Source: Streptomyces caatingaensis (GTDB lineage Bacteria > Actinomycetota > Actinomycetes > Streptomycetales > Streptomycetaceae). Taken from it: DNA of 64,000 nt. The position numbers and the translations under genes were made by a program. The notes beneath the pieces are model-generated. The model ran no database searches, had not been told where the DNA came from, and was given only the letters and a program-made list of their open reading frames with translations. Of this stretch, positions 45,002 to 53,310 are shown piece after piece. Position 1 is the first letter of the stretch. Each line of letters opens with the position of its first letter. Location: the NCBI RefSeq assembly GCF_001187435.1, contig NZ_LFXA01000002.1, forward strand, positions 620,001-684,000, given 5' to 3'.

Positions 45002-45667
45002 GTGATCACTCTCACCGAGACGCTCGCCGTGGACACCGTGGACGCCTTCCTGACGGCCGGCGAAGTGGCGCGCCTCGCCGAGGCAGTCGAGCGGCACATC
45101 GTGCGGACGGGGTGGCAACCGTCCTACGTGGGGGAGGAGTTGAGAGAGCTGCCGGACGAGGTGCAGGACGTGCTCGACGCGGCGACGCGGCGGCATCTGC
45201 CGGAGATACGGAGGACGTTCCCGGCCGTGACGGGCGTGTCGCCGTGGCAGCTCATCCAGTTCGGGCCCGGCGAGGGCGCGGTCCGGCACATGGACGGGAT
45301 CGCGGCGGATCCGTTCGGGACGCCGCGGCACGTGGCCCGGATCGGGGTCACGGTCGAGGACGCGCGCGAGGGCGGGGAGTTCTTCTTCGAGACCACGTCC
45401 AGCGAGGGGGTGTGGGACACCCGCCACGACGGGACGTCCGCCCCCGGCTACGCGGAGGGCATGCGCTTCACACGCATCGCCCCGCACGACCGGATCTCGC
45501 GGGACGAACCCGACACCGCGTGGATCCACGAGGTCCGCGGCGTCCCGTGGACCACCCCCGCCGGGGCGGGCACCGGCATCGTCTACGGCGCGCAGCTCAT
45601 CCACGGCATCACGCCGGTCGTCAGCGGGCGTTGCCGCAAGTTCATCACCGGACTGGTCGCCGGCTGA
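45002..45667 (+). CDS. 2-oxoglutarate/Fe(II)-dependent oxygenase
   Basis: A 221-residue oxygenase of the prolyl-4-hydroxylase-like type. The iron triad is HMD in VRHMDGIA near residue 98 and H in QLIHGITPV near residue 203, with Arg in GRCRKFITG for 2-oxoglutarate. The frame is open much further upstream through repeat DNA, so the GTG at 45002 is chosen: GAGGAGG lies 8 nt before it and the domain begins there. Homologues hydroxylate small molecules, peptides or proteins; the substrate is unknown. No neighbour suggests a pathway. Confidence 0.85.
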   Translation: MITLTETLAVDTVDAFLTAGEVARLAEAVERHIVRTGWQPSYVGEELRELPDEVQDVLDAATRRHLPEIRRTFPAVTGVSPWQLIQFGPGEGAVRHMDGIAADPFGTPRHVARIGVTVEDAREGGEFFFETTSSEGVWDTRHDGTSAPGYAEGMRFTRIAPHDRISRDEPDTAWIHEVRGVPWTTPAGAGTGIVYGAQLIHGITPVVSGRCRKFITGLVAG

Positions 45668-45798
45668 CGGTCGCGCGCTCCGGCGCGCACGCCGTCACCG
45701 CGCCACGACCCGTGGTGGCCCCGGAGGCGCCCCGGGGTAGGGAGGCGGACGGTGCGCGGGGGAAGGCCCCGCGCCGGCGGTTTCCCGGAGGGACGCGC

Positions 45799-46332
45799 AT
45801 GGCAGTGGGACGGCGAGGAGCGGCGACGGCGTTGTGCGCCGTGATCCTGATGGGCGCGGGGCCGGCCGCGGCGTCGGCGGCGCGCGGTGGCGAGGCCGTC
45901 GTCTGCACGGGCTCGGAGGAGGGGTCCGCCGACCCCTCCCTCGGGCTCCTGCCGCGGCCGACCCGCATCACGGGCCGCTCCGCGTACACCTGCACCACCG
46001 CCCCCGGGCGTTCCGTCCGCGCCGAAGGGCACTTCGAGGGCTTCTCGCCCGCCTCCTCCTGCATCGGGACGGACGCCCCGGCCGGCGTGGAGACCATCCG
46101 CTACGCGGACGGGCGGACGTCCGTCGTCCGCTACGGGAGCGCGTCCGTCCTGCGGGTGGCCGGGGCCAACGCCGTCCGGCTCCACGGCGAGGTGACCGAG
46201 GGCGTCGGCAAGGGACGGCCCGCGCGCAGGACGGTGGTGACCCTCGCCCGCAGCGCCGCCGTAGAGTGCCTGGCGCTCATGCCCGTCTCCCACGCCCCGG
46301 GCGGGACCCAGCTGGAGATCCTGCCGTCCTGA
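45799..46332 (+). CDS. Secreted hypothetical protein
   Basis: A 177-residue protein with a clear signal peptide (RRGAATALCAVILMGAGPAAASA). The mature part has four cysteines (residues about 36, 64, 87 and 167), suggesting two disulfides outside the cell. I do not recognise the family; similar small secreted proteins are common in Streptomyces. The ATG at 45799 follows CGGAGGG. It ends 26 bp before the convergent SpoIIE-type gene. Confidence 0.75.
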   Translation: MAVGRRGAATALCAVILMGAGPAAASAARGGEAVVCTGSEEGSADPSLGLLPRPTRITGRSAYTCTTAPGRSVRAEGHFEGFSPASSCIGTDAPAGVETIRYADGRTSVVRYGSASVLRVAGANAVRLHGEVTEGVGKGRPARRTVVTLARSAAVECLALMPVSHAPGGTQLEILPS

Positions 46333-46358
46333 GCCCGTGACCCGGGCCCGAAGTCCCG

Positions 46359-49130
46359 TCAGGAGGGCGGGACTTCCGCCCAGATGACCTTGCCCCCGGG
46401 CGTGTAGCGCGTCCCCCACCGCTCCGCGAGCTGGGCGACCAGGAACAGCCCCCGGCCGCCCTCGTCCTCCGCCGCCGCGTAGCGCAGGTGCGGGGACGTG
46501 CTGCTGGTGTCGGCGACCTCGCAGATCAGGGCGCGGTCGCGCAGCAGGCGGACGCGGATGGGGCCGGAGGCGTGCCGGATGGCGTTGGTGATCAGTTCGC
46601 TGAGGATGAGCTCGGTGGTGAACAGGGCCTCCTCCAGGCCCCATTGCTCCAGCTGGCGGGCCACGTCGGCGCGGGCGCGGGCGACGACCGCCGGGTCGGA
46701 GGGGAGTTCCCACTCGGAGATCCGGTCGGCCGGCAGGATCCGGGTGCGGGCCACGAGCAGGGCGATGTCGTCGGTCTGCCGGTCGGGCAGCAGCGCGCCG
46801 AGGACGGCCTCGCAGGTCTCCTGCGGCGTGCGGTCCGGCACGGCGAGGGACGCGCGGAGGACGGCGAGGCCCTCGTCGATGTCCCGGCGGCGGTCCTCGA
46901 CCAGCCCGTCGGTGTACAGGACGAGGCTGCTGCCCGCGGGCAGGCGCAGGTCGGCGGCCTCGAAGGGCAGGCCGCCCAGGCCCAGCGGCGGCCCGGCCGG
47001 CAGCTCGGGGAACTCCACCGAGCCGTCCGGCGCGACCAGGGCCGGCAGGGGATGGCCGGCGCGCGCCAGGGAACAGACGCCCGACACCGGGTCGTAGACC
47101 GCGTAGAGACAGGTCGCACCCGCGACGGGCCGCTCGTCCGGCGACTCCGCCACGGCCGCCTCCTGGTCGATGCGGGCCACCAACTCGTCGAGGTGCCCGA
47201 GGAGTTCGTCGGGCGGCAGGTCGAGGGTGGAGAAGTTCAGCACGGCCGTGCGCAGCCGGCCCATCGTGGCGGCGGCGTGCAGCCCGTGCCCGACCACGTC
47301 GCCCACGACCAGCGCCACCCGCGCCCCGGGCAGCGGGATCACGTCGAACCAGTCGCCGCCGACCCCGGCCTGGGCCGGCAGGTAGCGGTAGGCGGTCTCC
47401 AGCGCGTTCTGCTCGGGCAGGCCGCGCGGCAGCAGACTGTGCTGGAGGGTGACGGCCATGTCGTGCTCGCGCGTGTAGCGGCGGGCGTTGTCGATGCACA
47501 CGGCCGCGCGCGCCGCCAGCTCCTCGGCGAGCGACAGGTCGTCCTCCTCGAAGGGCGCGCTGTCGCGGGTGCGCCAGAACGTCGCGATCCCCAGCAGCAC
47601 GCCCCGCGCCTTCAGTGGCACGGTGATCATCGAGACGAAGCCGTAGTCCAGCACGGCCTGGGTGCGCGACGGGTCCTGGGTGCGCCAGCCGGAGGAGGCG
47701 GCCAGGTCGGGGACGAGCACCGGGTGGCCGCTGACGAACCCGACGGCCTGCGGGGTCGGCCCGGCGAAGGTCACCAGCTCCCCGGCCGGGTAGAGCGGGC
47801 TGTCGGCCGTCGGGCCGGTGAGCGCGACGCGGCGCAGCTCCGCCTCCTCGCCCGGCGCCGGTGACAGCGCCGGCTCGCCGCCGCGCAGCACCTGCTCGGC
47901 GAGGTCGACGGTGGCGTAGTCGGTGAAGCGGGGCGACGCCACCCGGGTCAGCTCCTCGGCGGTCCGCCGGACGTCCAGCGTCGTGCCGACCGCCACGCTC
48001 GCGTCGTACAGCAGCCGCAGCCGCTCGCGCGCCAGCTCGGCCCGGCCGGCCAGCGCCCGCAGCTCGGTGGAGTCCCGCAGGGTGGCGACGCTGCCCGGCG
48101 GGCCGCCGCGGCGGTCGGTGGTCCGCAGGTTGACGGCGAGCAGGCGGTCGCCGACGGGCAGCACCTCGTCCGTGACCGCGCGCCGGGACGACAGCAGCGC
48201 CGCGGCGCGCGCGTCGAGGCCCAGCTCGTCCACGCGCCGGCCCTCGACGTCGGGCGGCAGGCCCAGCAGCCGCCGTGCCTCGTCGTTCACCAGCAGGAGC
48301 CGGCCGTCGCCGCCGACGATGACGACGCCCTCGCGCACGGCGTGCAGCACGGCGTCGTGGTGTTCGTACATCCGGGTCATCTCGGCCGGGCCCAGCCCGT
48401 GCGTCTGCCGGCGCAGCCGCCGGCTGACGAGGGCCGTGCCCGCGGTGGCCAGGGCGAGGGCCGCGGCCCCGGCGCCGAGGACGAAGGGGAGCTGCCGGTC
48501 GAAGGCGCTGCTGACCGCGCTGACCTTGATCCCCGAGGCCACCGCGCCGACGATCGCGCCGCTCGCGTCGCGCACCGGCACCACGGCCTGGACCTCCTGG
48601 CCCAGCGGGCCGTGGACGCTCTCGATCGTGACCTTGCCGGTGCTCAGGGTCGGGTCGACGGTGCCGACGAAGTGCTTGCCGATGAGGGACGGGTCGGGGT
48701 GGGTGAAGCGGACGCCGGCGCGGTCGGTGACCACGACGAAGTCGACGCCGCCGCGTCTGCGGGCGTCCTCGGTCAGCGGCTGGAGCACGGCGGAGGGGTC
48801 CGGGCCCCGCATCGCGGCCGGCAGGCCGGGGGCGTGCGCGAACGCCTCGGCCGCGGCGAGGGAACGGTCCCGCGCCGCCTGGAACCTGTCGGTCCGTGCC
48901 TGGAAGAGCAGCGTGCCGACCGCCGCCAAGACGAGCAGCAGCACGATCAGCACCTGGAGCAGGAACATCTGGCCGGCGACGCTGCGGGTGCTCGTCACCG
49001 CCCACGGACGTCGCGCCGACGCCTCGCGCGGGCTCTGCCGCCACTGCCGCCGCTCGTGCCGACCGCCCGCGCGCCGGCCGGCGAACCAGCGGCCCGAGGG
49101 CCTCCAGGAGCGGCCCGGGATTCGGGCCAT
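46359..49130 (-). CDS. SpoIIE/RsbU-type phosphatase with Cache, PAS, GAF and RsbW-like ATPase domains
   Basis: A 923-residue membrane sensor. Membrane helix near residues 52-75; extracytoplasmic Cache-like domain (VDFVVVTDRAGVRFTH) to about 205; second helix about 215-240; PAS (VREGVVIVGGDGRLLLVNDEARR); GAF (SPRFTDYATVDLAE to about 545); PP2C/SpoIIE phosphatase (VGGDWFDVIPLPGARVALVVGDVVGHG near 605, YTDGLVEDR near 735); and a C-terminal HATPase_c (ELILSELITNAIRHA, DEGGRGLFLVAQ). It should dephosphorylate an anti-anti-sigma factor and also bind or phosphorylate one through the ATPase, giving both sides of a partner switch. A 38-codon gene lies upstream. Confidence 0.93.
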   Translation of the reverse strand: MARIPGRSWRPSGRWFAGRRAGGRHERRQWRQSPREASARRPWAVTSTRSVAGQMFLLQVLIVLLLVLAAVGTLLFQARTDRFQAARDRSLAAAEAFAHAPGLPAAMRGPDPSAVLQPLTEDARRRGGVDFVVVTDRAGVRFTHPDPSLIGKHFVGTVDPTLSTGKVTIESVHGPLGQEVQAVVPVRDASGAIVGAVASGIKVSAVSSAFDRQLPFVLGAGAAALALATAGTALVSRRLRRQTHGLGPAEMTRMYEHHDAVLHAVREGVVIVGGDGRLLLVNDEARRLLGLPPDVEGRRVDELGLDARAAALLSSRRAVTDEVLPVGDRLLAVNLRTTDRRGGPPGSVATLRDSTELRALAGRAELARERLRLLYDASVAVGTTLDVRRTAEELTRVASPRFTDYATVDLAEQVLRGGEPALSPAPGEEAELRRVALTGPTADSPLYPAGELVTFAGPTPQAVGFVSGHPVLVPDLAASSGWRTQDPSRTQAVLDYGFVSMITVPLKARGVLLGIATFWRTRDSAPFEEDDLSLAEELAARAAVCIDNARRYTREHDMAVTLQHSLLPRGLPEQNALETAYRYLPAQAGVGGDWFDVIPLPGARVALVVGDVVGHGLHAAATMGRLRTAVLNFSTLDLPPDELLGHLDELVARIDQEAAVAESPDERPVAGATCLYAVYDPVSGVCSLARAGHPLPALVAPDGSVEFPELPAGPPLGLGGLPFEAADLRLPAGSSLVLYTDGLVEDRRRDIDEGLAVLRASLAVPDRTPQETCEAVLGALLPDRQTDDIALLVARTRILPADRISEWELPSDPAVVARARADVARQLEQWGLEEALFTTELILSELITNAIRHASGPIRVRLLRDRALICEVADTSSTSPHLRYAAAEDEGGRGLFLVAQLAERWGTRYTPGGKVIWAEVPPS

Positions 49131-49257
49131 GTTCCATGTCTACCGTGGTGCCCCGCGCGGCGCGAACGTTGGGTGCCGCGCGGGGGTCGGGCCGGGGCCG
49201 GGCCGGAGCCGGGCGAGGGCCCGGCGAGGGGACTCCCATGGGCTCCCGGGGGCTCCC

Positions 49258-49374
49258 TCACCACTCCTCGTCGGAGAGCCCGGCGTCCCGGTCCTCGTCG
49301 CTGACCACCTGGTTCAGCGCGTCCTCCTTCATCTGCTCGATCTCGTCGGCCACGTCTCGCTCCGAGAAGGTCAT
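49258..49374 (-). CDS. 38-residue acidic small protein
   Basis: A small gene upstream of the SpoIIE-type gene on the same strand. The ATG at 49374 is preceded by GAGGAG with a 6-nt spacer, an excellent ribosome site. It encodes MTFSERDVADEIEQMKEDAL and a further 18 mostly acidic residues ending DEEW. It contains no Cys, no membrane segment, and could be a helix with an acidic tail. I do not recognise it. It may be a leader peptide, a small regulator or part of the partner-switch; the 127-bp spacing to the next start leaves room for its own promoter for the sensor. Confidence 0.6.
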   Translation of the reverse strand: MTFSERDVADEIEQMKEDALNQVVSDEDRDAGLSDEEW

Positions 49375-49599
49375 CTGCCGCTCCTCACACGTGCTCGGGA
49401 GAGAGGTCGGGTGCTCTTACCCCACGCAGTCCTCAGTCCACACTCCGACGCGCCGGAGTGCAGCCTTCCGCCGCTCGAACGGGTGATCCGCGGGCATCGT
49501 CCCCGTCGGGCCGCGGGCGATGTGCCAGGGCGCTGCGGGCCGTCCGCCGCCGAACGCCGAAGGTGCACGGGCGGGTTCGGAGGCCCCGTCACAGGCGTC

Positions 49600-49605
49600 T
49601 ATCAT
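49600..49605 (+). promoter_or_regulatory. -10-like box of a likely leaderless lipoprotein gene
   Basis: TATCAT ends 6 nt before the GTG at 49612 and no ribosome site precedes that codon, so the transcript should start at the GTG. Confidence 0.55.
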
Positions 49606-49611
49606 TTGCTG

Positions 49612-50184
49612 GTGCAATTCAAGAGATCGACGGTCGTCCTCCTCGCCGCCACGGCGCTCCTCGCCGCGGGCTGCTCGAAGGGCGACGGCGGCACCGGCGG
49701 GGACGGTGCCGCGCCGCCGCGCCCGAGCGCCCGGGAGCTCCAGGAGCGCTGGTGGGCGTGGGCGGACGCGGAGCCGGGGGAGCCGAACCCGATCGACGAC
49801 CCGGACGGCCGCCTGTGCGTGCGGGGGCAGGCGTCGGACGTCTGGTTCCTGGCCGGCACGCACGGCGGGCCCGCCCGCCGGCAGTGCACCCTGCCCGCGG
49901 GAACCCCCATCGCCTTCCCGCTCGTGAATCTCACGGCCTCGAAGGGGGATTGCGACACCTTCATGGGCTCCGCCGGGGGGAGCGCCACCCTGGACGGCAA
50001 GGCCCTCGATCCCGAACGGCTGGACGGCACACCGGTGAAGGGCCGCGGTCCCGGCGCGCTGGCCTGCGGCCTGTGGGTGCGGATGGACCCGCTGCCGCCG
50101 GGCACGCACACGCTGAGCTTCAAGGGATCGTCGGGTTCGTTCAGCACGTCCGTCGACTACCGCCTGGAAGTCGCCGACCGCTGA
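49612..50184 (+). CDS. Putative lipoprotein
   Basis: A 190-residue protein. A lipoprotein signal with lipobox LLAAGC places the acylated Cys near residue 21. A Gly/Ala/Pro-rich linker follows, then a globular part with WFLAGTHGG, PAGTPIAFPLVNL and DTFMG segments and a C-terminal beta-rich stretch. It should be anchored to the outer face of the membrane. I do not recognise the family. The GTG at 49612 is chosen by the lipobox distance and the TATCAT box. Confidence 0.8.
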   Translation: MQFKRSTVVLLAATALLAAGCSKGDGGTGGDGAAPPRPSARELQERWWAWADAEPGEPNPIDDPDGRLCVRGQASDVWFLAGTHGGPARRQCTLPAGTPIAFPLVNLTASKGDCDTFMGSAGGSATLDGKALDPERLDGTPVKGRGPGALACGLWVRMDPLPPGTHTLSFKGSSGSFSTSVDYRLEVADR

Positions 50185-50224
50185 CGCCGGCGTTCCGGCC
50201 GTACGGAAGCGCCGGGGGCCGCGC

Positions 50225-51247
50225 TCAGCGGCGCCGCCGCACCGCGGCGCCCACCCCCGCCGCGGCCGCGACCGCGGCCACCGCGCCCCGGTGCCGGGAC
50301 AGCCACGGCTGGACGCCGTGCCGCTTGGCCATGTCGTCGAACGTGCCGTGCGCCCCGAAGTCGTGCCCCTCGCTCCCGTCCGCCGGGTGCCACAGGTTCA
50401 CCGGCGCCAACTCGTCCTGCGGCACCGACGTCTGCTGCGAGGCGAAGCCCGTCCGCGCCAGATAGCGGTCCAGCAGCCCCGGCGCCACCGCGTTGGCGAT
50501 CAGCGTGCCGACCGTGCTGCCGCCGACCCAGTGCTCGCGCCGGCGCGGATGGCTGGCCGCGTACACGATCGCCCGCGCCGCCACCTCCGGCTGGTAGATG
50601 GGCGGCACGGGCTGCGGACGGCGCGGCAGCCGCGAGAGCGCCCAGCGGAACTGGGGCGTGTTCAGCCCCGGCAGCTGCACCATCGTCGTCCGCACCCGGC
50701 TGCCCTGGTGCAGCAGCTCGCAGCGCAGCGCCTCGTTCATCCCCTGGATCGCGTGCTTCGCCCCGCAGTACGCGGCCTGGAGCGGGATCCCCCGGTACGC
50801 CAGCGCCGAGCCGACCTGCACGATCGTGCCGTGGTCGCGCGGCAGCATCCGCGACAGCGCGGCCTGCGTGCCGTACACACAGCCCAGGTACGTGACCTCG
50901 GTGGCCCGCCGGAACTCCTCCGGCTCGATCTCGACGAACGGCGCGAAGACGGTCGCGAAGGCGTTGTTGACCCACACGTCCACCGGCCCGAAGACCTCCT
51001 CGACCCGGTCGGCCGCCGCGCGCACCGCGCAGTGGTCCGCCACGTCCACCGGCACGACCAGCGCCTGCCCGCCGGCCTGCGTGACCTCCCGCGCCGCCGC
51101 GTCGAGCCCCCTGCGGCCCCGGGCCAGCAGGGCCACCCGGTCGCCGCGCGCGGCGAAGGCCCGCGCCGTGGCGCGCCCGACGCCGCCGCTGGCACCGGTC
51201 ACGACGACGGTGCGCCCTCCGGTGCGTGATCCGCTGTGTGTGTTCAC
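50225..51247 (-). CDS. Short-chain dehydrogenase with C-terminal hydrophobic tail
   Basis: A 340-residue SDR. Cofactor motif TGASGGVG near residue 19, NNAF near 94 in place of NNAG, catalytic S and Y-x-x-x-K in GSALAYRGIPLQAAYCGAK. After the domain comes an extra region (WHPADGSEGHDFGAHGTF) and a hydrophobic segment HRGAVAAVAAAAGVGA followed by RRRR, which could anchor it in the membrane. The GTG at 51247 follows a weak GAGGGG. Substrate unknown. The longer frame upstream overlaps the divergent deacetylase and is rejected. Confidence 0.87.
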   Translation of the reverse strand: MNTHSGSRTGGRTVVVTGASGGVGRATARAFAARGDRVALLARGRRGLDAAAREVTQAGGQALVVPVDVADHCAVRAAADRVEEVFGPVDVWVNNAFATVFAPFVEIEPEEFRRATEVTYLGCVYGTQAALSRMLPRDHGTIVQVGSALAYRGIPLQAAYCGAKHAIQGMNEALRCELLHQGSRVRTTMVQLPGLNTPQFRWALSRLPRRPQPVPPIYQPEVAARAIVYAASHPRRREHWVGGSTVGTLIANAVAPGLLDRYLARTGFASQQTSVPQDELAPVNLWHPADGSEGHDFGAHGTFDDMAKRHGVQPWLSRHRGAVAAVAAAAGVGAAVRRRR

Positions 51248-51337
51248 CGCCGCCGGGTACCCCTCGCGCCCCCGGGCAAACGCCCGATCGGTCGCCGCTC
51301 CCGCGCGGCCGCACCCCCCGCCGCGCATGCTCGCCCT

Positions 51338-52231
51338 GTGAGACCCCTCCGCGTGAGACCCCTCCACGCCCCCGCCGCCGCCCTGCTGCTCGTCCTCTGC
51401 CTGCTCCCCGGCGCCGCCCGCGCCGCCCCCGTCGAACGGCTCTACGGCTCCGCCAACCGCTCCTTCGCCACCACCGAACGCCGCGTCGCGCTCACCTTCA
51501 ACGCCGCCTGGGACACCGCCGGGATCGACGAGGTGCTGCGCGTGCTGCGCGGGCGGCGGGTGCCCGCGACGTTCTTCCCCACCGGGCAGTTCGCCGAGCG
51601 CCACCCGGAGGCCGTGCGGGCCATGGCCCGGCAGGGCGGCGTCGGGAGCCACTCCCACAGCCACCCGCACTTCGCCGGGCTCTCCCGCGCGGAGGTGGAG
51701 AAGGAGGTGACCGCCGCCGACCGGGCGCTGCGGGCGGCGGGCGCGGTGCCGCTGCCGTTCTTCCGCTTCCCGTACGGGGAGGCGACGCCGCAGGGCATCG
51801 CCCACGTCAACTCCCTCGGTCTGGCGGACATCGAGTGGACGACCGACACCAAGGGCTACCTGGGCACCGCCGGCGGCATGACCGTCGAGGAGGCCGTGCG
51901 GCGCGTGGACGGCGTCCTCGCGCCGGGCGCGATCGTCCAGATGCACGTCGGATCGGCCGACGGCTCCGGGCAGGTGCTGGACGCCGCCGCGCTGCCGCGG
52001 ATCGTCGAACTGGTGCGGTCGCGCGGGTACGAGGTCAGCGACCTGCGGACGCTGCTCGATCCGCCCGCCCCGCCGGCGCCCCCGTCCGCCCCGGCGCTCC
52101 CGGCTCGCGCAACGGGCGCAGCAGCAGCCAGCCGACGGCGGGCAGGGCGATCAGCGGGGCGAGGGCCACGCGCAGGGACGCGGCGTCGGCCAGCGCGCCG
52201 ATCGCCGGGCCGGCGACGCCGCCGACGCTGA
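51338..52231 (+). CDS. Exported polysaccharide deacetylase-like protein
   Basis: A 297-residue NodB-fold protein. A signal peptide (APAAALLLVLCLLPGAARA) precedes it. Motif 2 HSHSH is intact (GSHSHSHPHF) and motif 3 is FFRFPYGE. Motif 1, normally TFDDG or FDAAW, reads ALTFNAAWD, so the first catalytic Asp is Asn. This is probably a divergent subfamily acting on peptidoglycan or another wall polymer, if active. The last 60 residues are Pro/Arg-rich and read antisense to the MFS gene, so the true functional end is about 52070. Starts: GTG at 51338 or 51353, within a 15-bp direct repeat. Confidence 0.8.
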   Translation: MRPLRVRPLHAPAAALLLVLCLLPGAARAAPVERLYGSANRSFATTERRVALTFNAAWDTAGIDEVLRVLRGRRVPATFFPTGQFAERHPEAVRAMARQGGVGSHSHSHPHFAGLSRAEVEKEVTAADRALRAAGAVPLPFFRFPYGEATPQGIAHVNSLGLADIEWTTDTKGYLGTAGGMTVEEAVRRVDGVLAPGAIVQMHVGSADGSGQVLDAAALPRIVELVRSRGYEVSDLRTLLDPPAPPAPPSAPALPARATGAAAASRRRAGRSAGRGPRAGTRRRPARRSPGRRRRRR

Positions 52232-53225
52232 CGGCCAGCCCCAGGGTGACACCGCTCGCCGTGCCGACGCGCCCGGGCAAGTAGTCCTGGCCGAGGGTGA
52301 CATGGAGGGAGAACGGCAGGTACAGCCCGGCCGAGGCCAGGGCGACGAACAGGTAGAGCGCCGGCCCGGGGACGAGGACGACGCCCGCGACGGCGAGGAC
52401 CGACAGCGCGTACGACCGGCGGACGACGGCGAGCCGCCCGTAGCGGTGCGCCAGCCGGGCACCGGCCACCGTGCCCACCGCGCCGCCGAGGTAGAGGACG
52501 AACAGGGCGGCCGTGCCCGCCACTTCGCCGCCGCCGACGCGCTGGCGCACGTACAGCGCGATGAACGTGCCGAGACCCACGAAGACCACCGACCGGCAGG
52601 CGATGGCCCCCGACAGCCGCCCGAACGACCGCCAGTCGTCGCGCCCTTCGGCCCCGGCGCCGCCCCTCGGCCGCGGACGCGCCGTGCCCCGCGGCACGGC
52701 CGCGTAGAGCACGGCCGCGACCACCGCGGGGACGGCCAGCAACGGCGCCGCCCGCAGTCCGCCCGTCGCGACGACGGCCGCGACCAGCAACGGGGCAGCG
52801 GCGAAGCCGATGTTGCCGCCCAGTGAGAACCAGCCCATCGCGGTGTGGTCGCCCCCGGCCGCGCTCCTCGCCGCCCGCGCCGCCTCCGGGTGGTAGGCGG
52901 CCACCCCGATCCCCGAGACCGCGACCACCGCGAGCGTGACCGCGTACGGCCCGCCCGTCCCGCTCAGCGCGACACCGCCGCCCGCCGCGAGCGTGCTCAC
53001 CGGCAGCAGCCACGGCATCGGCCACCGGTCGGTGAGCGCCCCGAACAGCGGCTGTACGACGGAGGAAAGGAGCGACGCGGCCAGCACGATCCCCGAGGCC
53101 GCGGTGTAGGACCAGTGCCGCTCGGCCACGAAGAACGGCACGAGCGCGGCCACCGCACCCTGGTAGACGTCCACGCAGGCGTGGCCGAACGACAGCAGAC
53201 GTATGGCGTTCCTCTTCGCTGACAC
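52035..53225 (-). CDS. MFS transporter (fosmidomycin-resistance-like)
   Basis: A 396-residue major facilitator with about 12 helices. The N terminus (FGHACVDVYQGAVAALVPFF) and motif A-like GALTDRWPMPWL resemble Fsr/YfcJ-type efflux proteins. The GTG at 53225 is chosen because the longer frame adds non-homologous residues. The C-terminal 25 residues (REPGAPGRTGAPAGRAD) are low complexity and overlap the opposite deacetylase gene by 197 bp. It is divergent from the SMP-30-like gene; the 85-bp gap holds a small TCCGT-A-ACGGA dyad. Confidence 0.87.
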   Translation of the reverse strand: MSAKRNAIRLLSFGHACVDVYQGAVAALVPFFVAERHWSYTAASGIVLAASLLSSVVQPLFGALTDRWPMPWLLPVSTLAAGGGVALSGTGGPYAVTLAVVAVSGIGVAAYHPEAARAARSAAGGDHTAMGWFSLGGNIGFAAAPLLVAAVVATGGLRAAPLLAVPAVVAAVLYAAVPRGTARPRPRGGAGAEGRDDWRSFGRLSGAIACRSVVFVGLGTFIALYVRQRVGGGEVAGTAALFVLYLGGAVGTVAGARLAHRYGRLAVVRRSYALSVLAVAGVVLVPGPALYLFVALASAGLYLPFSLHVTLGQDYLPGRVGTASGVTLGLAVSVGGVAGPAIGALADAASLRVALAPLIALPAVGWLLLRPLREPGAPGRTGAPAGRADRAASAGR

Positions 53226-53310
53226 AGGTCGATGGTGCCGGGCGGCGCCGTGTCCCGCTTCCGATAAAAGGCCACTCCGTAACGGAAATCCGCCATGGTA
53301 CAACGGTGCG

